DNA from: Cytobacillus praedii
Lineage (GTDB): Bacteria > Bacillota > Bacilli > Bacillales > Cytobacillaceae
Reading direction: 5' to 3'
NCBI RefSeq assembly: GCF_001439605.1
Contig: NZ_LMBX01000023.1
Span: 1-64,000 of the forward strand
Length of the DNA: 64,000 nt
Part shown: positions 9,381-17,070 of the stretch, piece by piece
Layout of the letters: the number at the start of each line of letters is the position of its first letter
How positions within the stretch are numbered: position 1 is the stretch's first letter
The notes under the pieces: model-generated
What the model was told of the DNA's origin: nothing
Databases searched by the model: none
Seen by the model: the letters and a program-made list of their open reading frames with translations, nothing else
Translations under genes and position numbers: made by a program

Positions 9381-10199
9381 TTATCGCTTCCTCAACCGTT
9401 CAATATGAAGTGTGATATATCCTAGCTCTTGTTCAGGAAGGTTAATGCCATGTAACTTTAGTAAATCTTTTGCAATTTCCTTTGCGCAATTATATGAAAC
9501 TGGAAACTTCTTTTGAATCATGACAATCATTTCTTCATCCATCGAATGAGGTGCATATTGACTCAGCCTGGTTAATGTAAACCGTAGATGTGTAATAAGG
9601 CGGTGATAAGAAATATCGTCTTCCTCTACAGCGATGGATAAATGATTCTTTATCGATTGAACCATGTCTCTTATAATTGCAGTTTGCCGAACCGTCTGAT
9701 GCAGATCACCTCCATGCGGTTTCATCGTATGCAAATGAAGAGCGATGAAAGCAGCCTCATCAATAGGCATGTCTACCTGACAAACTTCCTTTATATGTTT
9801 TAATGCCCAAAGACCAATTTCGAATTCTTTTTGATATAGTATCTTTATTTCATGCAATAGCTTGTTATTTATTTCAATGCCATCTAGTGCCCTTTCAATA
9901 GCAAATGAAAGATGATCTGTTAGAACTATATGAATATGCTCATTTAATTTGGTACCCATATGTCTTTCAGCATACGTAATAATTTCTTCTGATATCGTAA
10001 AATGTTCTTCAGGAATTCGGATTAACAATTGTTCGAGCTTGTCATTTTCTCGCATGACAAATAACTTTTCTATTTTATTTACATTAACAATATCATTTCG
10101 TTTCTTATTAAAAGCAATCCCAGCTCCAACTGCTACTTTTTCCTTCCCGTCATCAAGTACGAGAACCGCATTATTATTAAGAACCTTTTTAATTTTAAT
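9381..10199 (-). CDS. BglG/LicT-family transcription antiterminator, apparent ATT start
   Basis: The product has an RNA-binding CAT domain (residues 1-55, KIKKVLNNNAVLVL) and two PRD domains. The four family histidines are visible in LTDHLSF, ALHLHT, LITHLRF and LHIERL. Such proteins are phosphorylated by HPr and EII and let RNA polymerase pass a leader terminator. The first ATG, at 10055, would delete the whole RNA-binding domain. The open frame continues to an in-frame TAG at 10217, with no ATG, GTG, TTG or CTG in between. ATT at 10199 aligns with the family Met and is spaced seven bases from a run of seven G, so I take ATT as the start (272 residues). The gene lies between EIIA and EIICB. 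I could not find its RNA target. Confidence 0.85.
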   Translation of the reverse strand: MKIKKVLNNNAVLVLDDGKEKVAVGAGIAFNKKRNDIVNVNKIEKLFVMRENDKLEQLLIRIPEEHFTISEEIITYAERHMGTKLNEHIHIVLTDHLSFAIERALDGIEINNKLLHEIKILYQKEFEIGLWALKHIKEVCQVDMPIDEAAFIALHLHTMKPHGGDLHQTVRQTAIIRDMVQSIKNHLSIAVEEDDISYHRLITHLRFTLTRLSQYAPHSMDEEMIVMIQKKFPVSYNCAKEIAKDLLKLHGINLPEQELGYITLHIERLRKR

Positions 10200-10237
10200 C
10201 TTGAATCCCCCCCTCTAAACTTAAAATGGAAAACCTA

Positions 10238-10720
10238 TTACTTAGGAGTAACTGTCATTAAAACAGTCTTACCAGGGATGCATGTTTGAATAGGCTGATG
10301 CTCAATTTGTTTCTCTGCACTATTTGTAATGATGATGGGTGTTATAATGCTGGCGGCATTTTCTTTAATAAAGTTCCAATCAACTTCAATTAGAGGCTGG
10401 CCAATTGAAACGGAGTCTCCCATTTTAACTAGCGTTTCAAAACCTTTCCCCTGTAATGATACCGTTTCCAAACCAACGTGAATAAGAATCTCTGTCCCAT
10501 CATTTGCCCGGATACCGATTGCATGCTTTGTATCCGCTATAAGGATGACCTTTCCTTCGATTGGAGAATGGATCCCTCCATCTTCTGGCATGATTGCAAC
10601 CCCATCACCCATCATTTTTTCACTAAACACTGGATCTGGAACCTGTTCTAGTGAAAGCATGTCCCCTTTAACAGGTGCGAGTATTTGTAATTTACGTTTA
10701 TTGAATAATCTTGATAGCAT
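10238..10720 (-). CDS. crr: PTS EIIA component, glucose family
   Basis: A 160-residue cytoplasmic EIIA of the glucose family that carries phosphate from HPr to EIIB. Both active-site histidines are present, in TKHAIGI and LIHVGLETV, as well as the PVKGDMLSL and GDGVAIMPEDG motifs. ATG 10720 follows AAGGAGAT and gives the expected N terminus; an open frame extends further upstream into repeat DNA but lacks a matching start. It is the first gene of the PTS locus, only about 37 bp from an interspersed repeat. It probably serves the EIICB encoded at 7865-9316. Confidence 0.93.
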   Translation of the reverse strand: MLSRLFNKRKLQILAPVKGDMLSLEQVPDPVFSEKMMGDGVAIMPEDGGIHSPIEGKVILIADTKHAIGIRANDGTEILIHVGLETVSLQGKGFETLVKMGDSVSIGQPLIEVDWNFIKENAASIITPIIITNSAEKQIEHQPIQTCIPGKTVLMTVTPK

Positions 10721-10756
10721 ATTTATTATCTCCTTTATATATCTAACTAATAGTAA

Positions 10757-10907
10757 GAAAAGCGGAAGCGCCTTGGTCATCGCCGTACAAACTGGAAGGA
10801 CCGGTTCTTTCGATAAAGGAAACACGAAGAGCGAGAGCGATTCGATGTTGACTTATCGTAGGGAGCGGACCTGAAGTTTGATAGGCGATAGGCGCTGGAG
10901 CTAGACA
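10757..10907. repeat. Interspersed repeat family A, copy 1
   Basis: Begins GAAAAGCGGAAGCGCCTTGG and ends with AGGCGATAGGCGCTGGAGCT plus AGACA. The ends carry complementary AGCGCCT and AGGCGCT, so the unit can fold. It is followed immediately by copy 2 in the same orientation. It lies in the leader of the PTS operon, 37 bp from the EIIA start. I recall similar repeats in many Bacillus intergenic regions. Confidence 0.85.
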
Positions 10908-10911
10908 TATC

Positions 10912-11081
10912 GAAAAGCGGAAGCGCCTTGGTCATCGCCGTACAAACGCAGAAGGTCTCCGCCTGAGCTATAGGAAACACGGTGAGCGAGAGCAAACCGA
11001 TGTTGACGCAATCGTTGCGGAGGGGGCCTCAAGTTTGATAGGCGATAGGACGCTTGCGCTAGACAATTCTCTAACTCCAAA
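10912..11081. repeat. Interspersed repeat family A, copy 2
   Basis: Same 5' and 3' ends as copy 1 with a diverged middle. Its right tail ACAATTCTCTAACTCCAAA (11063-11081) is shared with copy 3 at 33268-33286. Confidence 0.85.
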
Positions 11082-11137
11082 GTTATAACATTCTTATCGT
11101 TAAAAAAAGTTTAGTATTCAGGTTAATTGAGCTGACA

Positions 11138-11196
11138 TAACAAAAAAAGGCATGGAGGTAAATGAAAAAGCATATAGCTCCTCCAAATTTACCACC
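11138..11196 (-). terminator. Terminator of the 57-residue protein gene
   Basis: On the minus strand AGGCATGGTGGTAAAT pairs with ATTTACCTCCATGCCT and is followed by seven T. The loop contains GGAGGAGC. It lies about 200 bp after the small gene at 11391-11564. Confidence 0.8.
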
Positions 11197-11390
11197 ATGC
11201 CTGATCGTATCAGTAACATGTGACCAATATCAAATTACAAATTAAATAGTACCACTAAATGAATACTAACGCAACAATATAATGAGTGAATTATTTGAAT
11301 TCAGCTTAGCGGTCTAAATGCTGGATAATATTGAACAATTAGTGGTAACAATATTCATTTCTAAAAAACACATAGTATGGCTATTTAGAG

Positions 11391-11564
11391 TTAATCTTGA
11401 TAACCAGATAATTGCTGCTGTGCAGAATTTAGGGAATTAATTGCTTCTTGAATCTTGCTTTTGTTTTCTTGCTTTTCTGCATTACTAAGTGCTTGCTCCA
11501 ATGTCTGAACCGTTTCTTGAACCGTTGATATTCCTTGGTCTACATACTGCTTTGCTTTTGGCAT
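11391..11564 (-). CDS. Small hypothetical protein, 57 residues
   Basis: A short gene read directly from the sequence: MPKAKQYVDQGISTVQ at the N terminus and QQQLSGYQD at the end. The product is hydrophilic, rich in Gln, Lys, Ala and Glu, and probably all alpha-helical or coiled coil, with no signal peptide. ATG 11564 follows AAGGAGAG with suitable spacing, and a strong minus-strand terminator follows at 11138-11196, so it looks like a single-gene transcription unit. I do not recognise the family with certainty; several small Bacillus proteins of this kind are sporulation- or stress-linked, but no function is claimed. Confidence 0.75.
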   Translation of the reverse strand: MPKAKQYVDQGISTVQETVQTLEQALSNAEKQENKSKIQEAINSLNSAQQQLSGYQD

Positions 11565-11777
11565 ATGTATCTCTCCTTTTATTACGAATCAACAATAGTA
11601 TCTGCACAAGTAGTTAGATTCATTCCTATTCGCATTTAAAAGAATATCCTATGAAAATCGGTTCAGTTATTTTACGCATAAATTTATTTATCAGCCAGCA
11701 TTCTAATTCTATAAGACGAATCGGATTCTTTCCCCCTCTTACACAACTGCCCTTGTAATGAATAAGGTTTTAATCCT

Positions 11778-12665
11778 TTACATTTTTCTTATCATATAAA
11801 CTTGCTCAGTCATTGATTTAAATCCAATTTCTTTTAAAACAGAATGGGTTAATGCACTTTGAGCAATCGGTAAATTTGGGATGACACGATTAATATCGTC
11901 AGTAAACGATCGAAACACCTCATTAATTAAGTATCTCGTTAATTGCTCAGCATCCTTTCGTTCTAGTTCTGGTTCCACTTCACATTGATATAAAACTGTA
12001 TTTAGATGCTTTCCCTCATTATTAAATGATCTTCGAAAATAAGCATACCCTTTTTGATTTCCATCCAAGTCTTTTACAATTATTGCCTCTCCATCCTTTG
12101 CACTTTGCCACTGTGTCTGCCAAGGATTCATCCCTTTATAGAATGGAATCAATCCTATTTGCTGCGGAACGGCTCTATCTACTCTGTATTTAACTAATGG
12201 AATCGCAGAATAACTACGATCCAATTGCCCATTTAATCCCAAATATTCTAAGTGATCAACTATTTCATACCCCATCTTTTCATATAATGAAATGGCTTTG
12301 GAATTATCACTTATTGCCTCTAATGAAGCATAATCTACCTGTTCCTTATTAAGGATGGACAAGGTTTCTTCCATTAACATCTTCCCTATCCCTTTTTTCC
12401 TTAGTTCTAAGGCAACGCCAGTGCCTCCATTCCAAGCTAATTTCTGTCCATTAAACTCACGAATTCCATTTTTTATAATACCAATTGGTTTTTTGTCCAA
12501 GAATGCTACAATGGAAAGATTGGGTGATAAACCCTCCTGTACTAATCTAGTTATGAATTTATCTGCTGTTGTAGTTGCATCGAAATAATACCCCTCAAAT
12601 CCTGTATTCCATGCCTCTACGCCTTCTTCAATCGTACAATCTTTTAATCTCTTTATTTCGATCAT
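11778..12665 (-). CDS. GNAT-family N-acetyltransferase
   Basis: A 295-residue protein whose first half (about residues 1-145) is a GNAT fold: ELRKKGIGKMLMEE is the acetyl-CoA-binding motif A and ALSLYEKMGYE-like ISLYEKMGYEIV closes the domain. The second half resembles a second, degenerate GNAT domain (ITVIPNLPIAQSAL region and a final KEIGFKSMTEQVYMIR). Substrate unknown. It lies 29 bp after the next acetyltransferase gene and is probably in one operon with it. Confidence 0.85.
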   Translation of the reverse strand: MIEIKRLKDCTIEEGVEAWNTGFEGYYFDATTTADKFITRLVQEGLSPNLSIVAFLDKKPIGIIKNGIREFNGQKLAWNGGTGVALELRKKGIGKMLMEETLSILNKEQVDYASLEAISDNSKAISLYEKMGYEIVDHLEYLGLNGQLDRSYSAIPLVKYRVDRAVPQQIGLIPFYKGMNPWQTQWQSAKDGEAIIVKDLDGNQKGYAYFRRSFNNEGKHLNTVLYQCEVEPELERKDAEQLTRYLINEVFRSFTDDINRVIPNLPIAQSALTHSVLKEIGFKSMTEQVYMIRKM

Positions 12666-12694
12666 TGCTTATCCTCCCTGTCATAGTCATTAAC

Positions 12695-13957
12695 TTAAAA
12701 TGCTTTCGTACAAGTTGGTTTTTGTAAATACGAGAATAATCGCTTGATTACAGCTAAATCTTCCGGTTTATTTATGTTTAATCGCCCATACTGATACAAT
12801 TTATCTGCACTTACTGCTCCCATAGCCATAGAAGATAAATCCGAAATATCAAGCTCTAGTTCAACATCTGTACTATTTAGTACATGTTCATCTACTGTTA
12901 GCTTCCCTTTCTCAAAAGAAAGCATCCACTTTTGCGATTCATCCGAATGGAATGTATCTCTTACAATTAACCCAAGCTTATAAGCCTTTTCAGGGAAATG
13001 CTCAGCAGGTAGATGTAATAGAAACTTAGGAACGTCAATTATTTTATACATTAGACCGATTCCTGATGTCTTCGTTTCATGATAAACACTAGGAATTAAG
13101 TGATTGCTCCCATTTCTCGATTCACTTATTAAAAACTCAATATCATCATCTGGCGTGTTCAGAATGATTCGGTTCACTTGGTCAGCCTGTGTGTGTAAAC
13201 AATGACATAACTGGGTAAGTGCCTTTGGTGTTTCATAAATGAACTCTTTAACAATCAAATTATTCATTAAAAAGTTTTCGTTATCTGCATTTTTAAAAGT
13301 AAAGACGATATAGCCTTGCAGTTCTCCATTTTCCATAAATCCAACTAGTTTGTGATCAGGGTTTTTGAACAAAATATCCAGGTCATGATCCGTCTTCAGA
13401 ATCATGCCGTGAGTCGAACGGGCAAATCGATTTGCACAGCTTTTTATCAGTTCTTGATGAGATGAGTCTAAGTACATTAATCCTTCTTTTGTTGCTGCCT
13501 TTGGAAAACTAACCGGTTCAATTTGGTATTGATTCATCTTTGTCCCATAGCCAAAGCCCATATTCTTATAAAAATCAGGTCTGAAAGGATACAGCATGAC
13601 GATTGAATTTCCTTTTTCTTTAAAGTAAGAAATGAAATAATCGATAAGATCTTTCGCAGCCTTTTCCTTTTTGTGAAGCAAATCAACCGCGACAAGACCT
13701 ACTCCGCCCGCTTCAATTAGTTTGCCATACACATTCATCGTAAAATGATGAATTCTCATGCCTCCAATTAGTTGATCTTTGCGAAACAATCCATAAAAAT
13801 GAACCGTATCAACTTTCTCTTGTATGGATACTAAACTATCAACATATTTTTGCTTAAATTCAGCAGTATTTTTCGTTGTTCCTGGATAGGCATTTACGAC
13901 AATTTCAACAAAGCTTGGAAATTCCTCTTTTTCAAGTTTTCTAATGTTACCTTCCAT
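12695..13957 (-). CDS. Eis-like GNAT acetyltransferase with SCP2-type C-terminal domain
   Basis: A 420-residue protein with the three-part layout of the Eis family: N-terminal GNAT domain (EAGGVGLVAVDLLHKKEKAAKDL is the acetyl-CoA region), a second GNAT-like domain, and a C-terminal sterol-carrier-like domain. Eis enzymes acetylate amines such as aminoglycosides or peptides; the substrate here is unknown. ATG 13957 was chosen over GTG 13960 for spacing to GGGGTG. It lies downstream of a TetR regulator gene in the same orientation. Confidence 0.85.
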   Translation of the reverse strand: MEGNIRKLEKEEFPSFVEIVVNAYPGTTKNTAEFKQKYVDSLVSIQEKVDTVHFYGLFRKDQLIGGMRIHHFTMNVYGKLIEAGGVGLVAVDLLHKKEKAAKDLIDYFISYFKEKGNSIVMLYPFRPDFYKNMGFGYGTKMNQYQIEPVSFPKAATKEGLMYLDSSHQELIKSCANRFARSTHGMILKTDHDLDILFKNPDHKLVGFMENGELQGYIVFTFKNADNENFLMNNLIVKEFIYETPKALTQLCHCLHTQADQVNRIILNTPDDDIEFLISESRNGSNHLIPSVYHETKTSGIGLMYKIIDVPKFLLHLPAEHFPEKAYKLGLIVRDTFHSDESQKWMLSFEKGKLTVDEHVLNSTDVELELDISDLSSMAMGAVSADKLYQYGRLNINKPEDLAVIKRLFSYLQKPTCTKAF

Positions 13958-13984
13958 CACATTTCACCCCAAAATCTTGTCATA

Positions 13985-14034
13985 TGAAAAGTGTAAACAG
14001 TTGTAAATCGAATGAACATAAACTGTTTTACATT
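13985..14034 (-). terminator. Possible hairpin between tetR-type gene and acetyltransferase gene
   Basis: TGTAAACAGTT and AACTGTTTTACA form an AT-rich inverted repeat around an 18-base loop. It may be a weak terminator or an operator. Confidence 0.4.
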
Positions 14035-14051
14035 TAGCTTTATGTAATTGA

Positions 14052-14666
14052 TCAGCATTCTAAATAGTTAAGAATCATCTTTTGATAGTTATCCAGCACT
14101 TCAGTATAAGGGTATTCATTATTGATGATCGTATGCAGCATAGCTCCGTCCATTAACGTCCAAAACATATTAGCGATCACTTGACGTTCAAGATCTCTTC
14201 GAAACTCGCCTAACTTTTGACCTTCTTCTATTATTTCTATAATCATTTGAATAAAGAATTTACGCCCTCTCTCTTTGAGAATCTTATTAATTTCTTCACT
14301 TCTAGACGAATTTAATGTAAATTCCAAATGTACGATAATAATTTTTCTTTTATCTTCTTTATAGGGATCCATTCCTATATAAACCCCAAAAAGATAGATT
14401 AGTTTTTCTCTGGCGGTTCTAAGATTGCTTAGCTTTTCTAGTAATTTCGCATTGCTCGTTTCAGTCTGCTCACGCATTAATTCTAAATAAATTTCATCTT
14501 TACTCTTAAAATAATTATAGATGGCTCCTTTACTAATTCCTGAACGTTTAACAATGTCATCAATCGTTGCCACTTGAAATCCCTTTTGTGCAAAACAATC
14601 TAATGCACTGTCTAAAATTTCTCTTTTCTTCTTTTGCTTATATTCTTCAGATACAATTGGCGTCAA
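14052..14666 (-). CDS. TetR/AcrR-family transcriptional regulator
   Basis: A 204-residue TetR-type repressor. The N-terminal helix-turn-helix spans about residues 12-58 (FAQKGFQVATIDDIVKRSGI, then SKGAIYNYFKSKDEIY). The C-terminal ligand domain is diverged, as usual. TTG 14666 is the start, six bases from GGAGGG. A 20-bp imperfect palindrome 50 bp upstream (14716-14735) is a likely operator, so it should control itself and perhaps the acetyltransferase genes 90 bp downstream. Confidence 0.9.
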   Translation of the reverse strand: MTPIVSEEYKQKKKREILDSALDCFAQKGFQVATIDDIVKRSGISKGAIYNYFKSKDEIYLELMREQTETSNAKLLEKLSNLRTAREKLIYLFGVYIGMDPYKEDKRKIIIVHLEFTLNSSRSEEINKILKERGRKFFIQMIIEIIEEGQKLGEFRRDLERQVIANMFWTLMDGAMLHTIINNEYPYTEVLDNYQKMILNYLEC

Positions 14667-14715
14667 ACGATTCCCTCCAAAAACAAAAACTGGAATAAAT
14701 TGATTATCAATATAA

Positions 14716-14735
14716 TAAACCGACTAGCCAGTTTA
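14716..14735. promoter_or_regulatory. Candidate TetR operator
   Basis: TAAAC and GTTTA flank a core centred on CTAG, with near symmetry over 20 bp. A further AAACTGG half-site lies at 14689. It is in the promoter region of the TetR-type gene at 14052-14666. Confidence 0.55.
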
Positions 14736-14793
14736 TTTCAAGTTATTTTTTAATTTTTCTGAAATTATTAACTAGCTAAATGTTTTACTATTT

Positions 14794-14835
14794 GCCCCTA
14801 CCCATCATCTATAGGGATAGGGGCATCCGTTTTTT
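14794..14835 (+). terminator. Terminator hairpin on the plus strand
   Basis: GCCCCTACCC pairs with GGGATAGGGGC, followed after five bases by six T on the plus strand. Both flanking genes are on the minus strand, so no transcript that would use it is visible. Confidence 0.7.
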
Positions 14836-14920
14836 GAATCTTGCTACTGCCAATTCCTGCAGAGAAAGTATCAGCATCTTGAATTTTTTTATTATCTTCC
14901 TTCTCTGTATGGTCAAGTGC

Positions 14921-15481
14921 TTACTTTATATATTGTTCTCTTAGAATACTGTATATTTCTAAATCGACGATTCCTTTCCCTGACCACAATGTTGCTTGCC
15001 GTAAAGTACCCTCGTACATGAAACCATTTTTCAGCAAAACCTTTTTTGAACTCTCATTTTGCGGCATGACCTCCGCCTGTACTCTATTCACATTTCCCTC
15101 GTTATACAGAAAGGCTAACAAAATTTTAACGGCTTCCGTTGCGATCCCCTTTCCCCAATAAGATTCTTCTAAAAAGTAGCCGATTGTACACATATTTACT
15201 TTTTGATTAAAATCAAAAGCCTCGATAATTCCAGCCAGCTCATCATTTATAAAAATACCCCACTTAATTCTTGTTCTCTTTATGTAATCACGTTCAAAAT
15301 GACTTATCATTTTTCTCACTGTATCTTTATTATGCTTAGGAATAATCCCGCAATATTCGAATACACGTTCATTATTGTAAATAGCAAATACACCTTCGAG
15401 GTCATTTTCTTCAATTTTTTTCATAATAAGACGATCAGATTTCAATATAGGAAATTCATTGAAAATAGCTTCTATACTCAT
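14921..15481 (-). CDS. RimJ/RimL-type GNAT acetyltransferase
   Basis: A 186-residue single-domain GNAT enzyme of the ribosomal-protein-alanine acetyltransferase type: LKSDRLIMKKIEENDLEGVF at the start, YFLEESYWGKGIATEAVKIL as the acetyl-CoA motif, and NESSKKVLLKNGFMYEGTLRQA near the end. Substrate unknown; relatives modify ribosomal proteins or small molecules. ATG 15481 was preferred to the TTG one codon earlier. It follows the AraC-type gene by 34 bp and is likely co-transcribed. Confidence 0.88.
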   Translation of the reverse strand: MSIEAIFNEFPILKSDRLIMKKIEENDLEGVFAIYNNERVFEYCGIIPKHNKDTVRKMISHFERDYIKRTRIKWGIFINDELAGIIEAFDFNQKVNMCTIGYFLEESYWGKGIATEAVKILLAFLYNEGNVNRVQAEVMPQNESSKKVLLKNGFMYEGTLRQATLWSGKGIVDLEIYSILREQYIK

Positions 15482-15515
15482 CAACGCTGCTCACCACTTT
15501 CATCCCTCTTAGTAT

Positions 15516-16433
15516 TCAAATTCTCTTTTTGATCGGAATGTATAAGTCTACCTTGCATCTGCCTTCCGGGTCATTCATTGGGTTATTCATACAAAACTCT
15601 AAACAAGGACGATCATCCGCATCATATTCACTATTCGGAAGCCATTGTCCATATAAACTTTGATAGGTAATCGCAAACTTATCTATCGTATCGTAGAACG
15701 GATATAATGCATAAAGCCCGCCAGGCAGCTGTTTAAACAGTACCTCACTCTGATCATTTTTATTGAAATCAATTGGAATCGTTACACATGCATCATAGCG
15801 GCATGCAAATTCATCTGTCATAGTCGGGTCATCTAAAGAAATACCAATAAAATACTGATCAGTTGAAAAAAGCTTGTTTTGTTCTGCCCACTTTCCTAAT
15901 TTACTCCAGGCATGATGCGTGTCCAAATAACTTCCAATATGTCTGATATAGGCAACTTTGTATTCAGGAAGCTCCTTAATAGAAATATTCATTTTCCAAA
16001 CCCTCCTTAGAAAATCATTTTTGTTACTTCTATAGTAAATAAGAGGATTGGATAACTCTTCCTGAATTTTGCTGAGTTGTAACGGAAAATTGCTATTTTC
16101 TTTAAATTCCTTCCTTACTTCGCTTGGCGTTTTGTTAAAATGTCTTTTGAATATCGCGTTAAAGTTAGATACAGATTCAAAACCGCAAAGACTAGCAATT
16201 TCGAGAATCGTCTTTTTTGTTTCTATCAAATAAACCGCCGCCTTATGTAGACGTTTTTGGTTTACAAATGCGATGGGAGTAAGACCCACGATGGAAGTAA
16301 ATATTCGAGAGAAATGATATTTTGAAAAGCTAGAGATACTGGCTAATTCTTCAAGGCTAATAGGTCGAAAACAATTTTCTTCAATAAACTGAATAACTTT
16401 TCCTATTCTTTTTATATAATCTTCATTCTCCAT
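15516..16433 (-). CDS. AraC-family regulator with GyrI-like effector domain
   Basis: A 305-residue Rob/TipA-like regulator. Residues 8-110 hold two AraC helix-turn-helix motifs (ISLEELASISSFSKYHFSR and ILEIASLCGFESVSNFNAIF). Residues 150-305 form a GyrI-like small-molecule-binding domain (ELPEYKVAYIRHIGSYLDTH, and RYDACVTIPIDF). Such proteins sense amphipathic drugs or peptides. The downstream acetyltransferase is a plausible target. ATG 16433 follows an AAGG-type site. Confidence 0.9.
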   Translation of the reverse strand: MENEDYIKRIGKVIQFIEENCFRPISLEELASISSFSKYHFSRIFTSIVGLTPIAFVNQKRLHKAAVYLIETKKTILEIASLCGFESVSNFNAIFKRHFNKTPSEVRKEFKENSNFPLQLSKIQEELSNPLIYYRSNKNDFLRRVWKMNISIKELPEYKVAYIRHIGSYLDTHHAWSKLGKWAEQNKLFSTDQYFIGISLDDPTMTDEFACRYDACVTIPIDFNKNDQSEVLFKQLPGGLYALYPFYDTIDKFAITYQSLYGQWLPNSEYDADDRPCLEFCMNNPMNDPEGRCKVDLYIPIKKRI

Positions 16434-16529
16434 CTAACCTTATCCTTTCATATTTCCCTAAATGTTCCATATACAAATTATACATGGTTGATCAATTCAT
16501 TTAATAGCCTCAATTTTTACAATAAAAAC

Positions 16530-16563
16530 AAAGAAGCTCTATGCAAACGCATAAGAGCCTCTA
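16530..16563 (-). terminator. Terminator of the Gly/Phe/Tyr-rich protein gene
   Basis: On the minus strand AGGCTCTTATGC and GCATAGAGCTT pair around GTTT, followed by a T-rich tract. Confidence 0.65.
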
Positions 16564-16625
16564 ACATTTCAAGTCGATAAAAACAACGCAAAAAAAATAT
16601 CTGAACTCAAAAATACTGTTAACAA

Positions 16626-16877
16626 TCAATAGTAATAGGGATAATAAGGGTAATATGGATAATATGGCGGATAGTAAGGATAACCAAACGGACTAAGCAA
16701 TGCACCTGCCGCAAGTCCTCCTACAAACCCGCCCAAAAAAGGATTCCCAAATCCAAAACCAAAAGGTCTTCCGAATCCAAAACCAAAAGGCCTGCCGAAT
16801 CCAGGTCTGCCAAAACCAAAACCTGGACGGAATCCAAATGGTCTTCTTAAATCATTCATTCCATCTTCAACATGCAT
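16626..16877 (-). CDS. Gly/Phe/Pro/Tyr-rich small protein, spore-coat-like composition
   Basis: An 83-residue protein of strongly biased composition: repeated GFGRPFGFG blocks (residues 17-48), a short hydrophobic GGFVGGLAAGALL segment, then a PYYPYYPYYPYYY tail. Proteins like this occur among Bacillus spore coat or crust and surface proteins, so a structural, perhaps tyrosine-cross-linked, role is inferred only from composition. ATG 16877 is five bases from AGGAGGGG; MNDL at residue 7 is a possible alternative. It is monocistronic, with its own terminator. Confidence 0.75.
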   Translation of the reverse strand: MHVEDGMNDLRRPFGFRPGFGFGRPGFGRPFGFGFGRPFGFGFGNPFLGGFVGGLAAGALLSPFGYPYYPPYYPYYPYYPYYY

Positions 16878-17022
16878 AAAAGCCCCTCCTTTTCTATTTA
16901 TATACCAAATTATGCTTACTGGATGAATTAGGTTTGAGACAAACGCCTAATAAATGAATTGTTTATGTTCTAAGTTATATCGTTTATTAAAAAACAAAGG
17001 GCACTCAGAAATAGAAGCAAAA

Positions 17023-17070
17023 AAGCTAAAGTCAGAAAGTAAAGGATTCTTTACTTTCTGACTTTAGCTT
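17023..17070 (-). terminator. Strong terminator after glucosaminidase-like gene
   Basis: A perfect 21-bp stem with a six-base loop; on the minus strand the 3' arm runs into six T. It overlaps the stop codon of the gene ending at 17069. Confidence 0.9.

Noticed and set aside
10777-10995. ORFs on both strands upstream of the EIIA gene
   Set aside because: They are translations of the interspersed repeat copies and do not resemble proteins.
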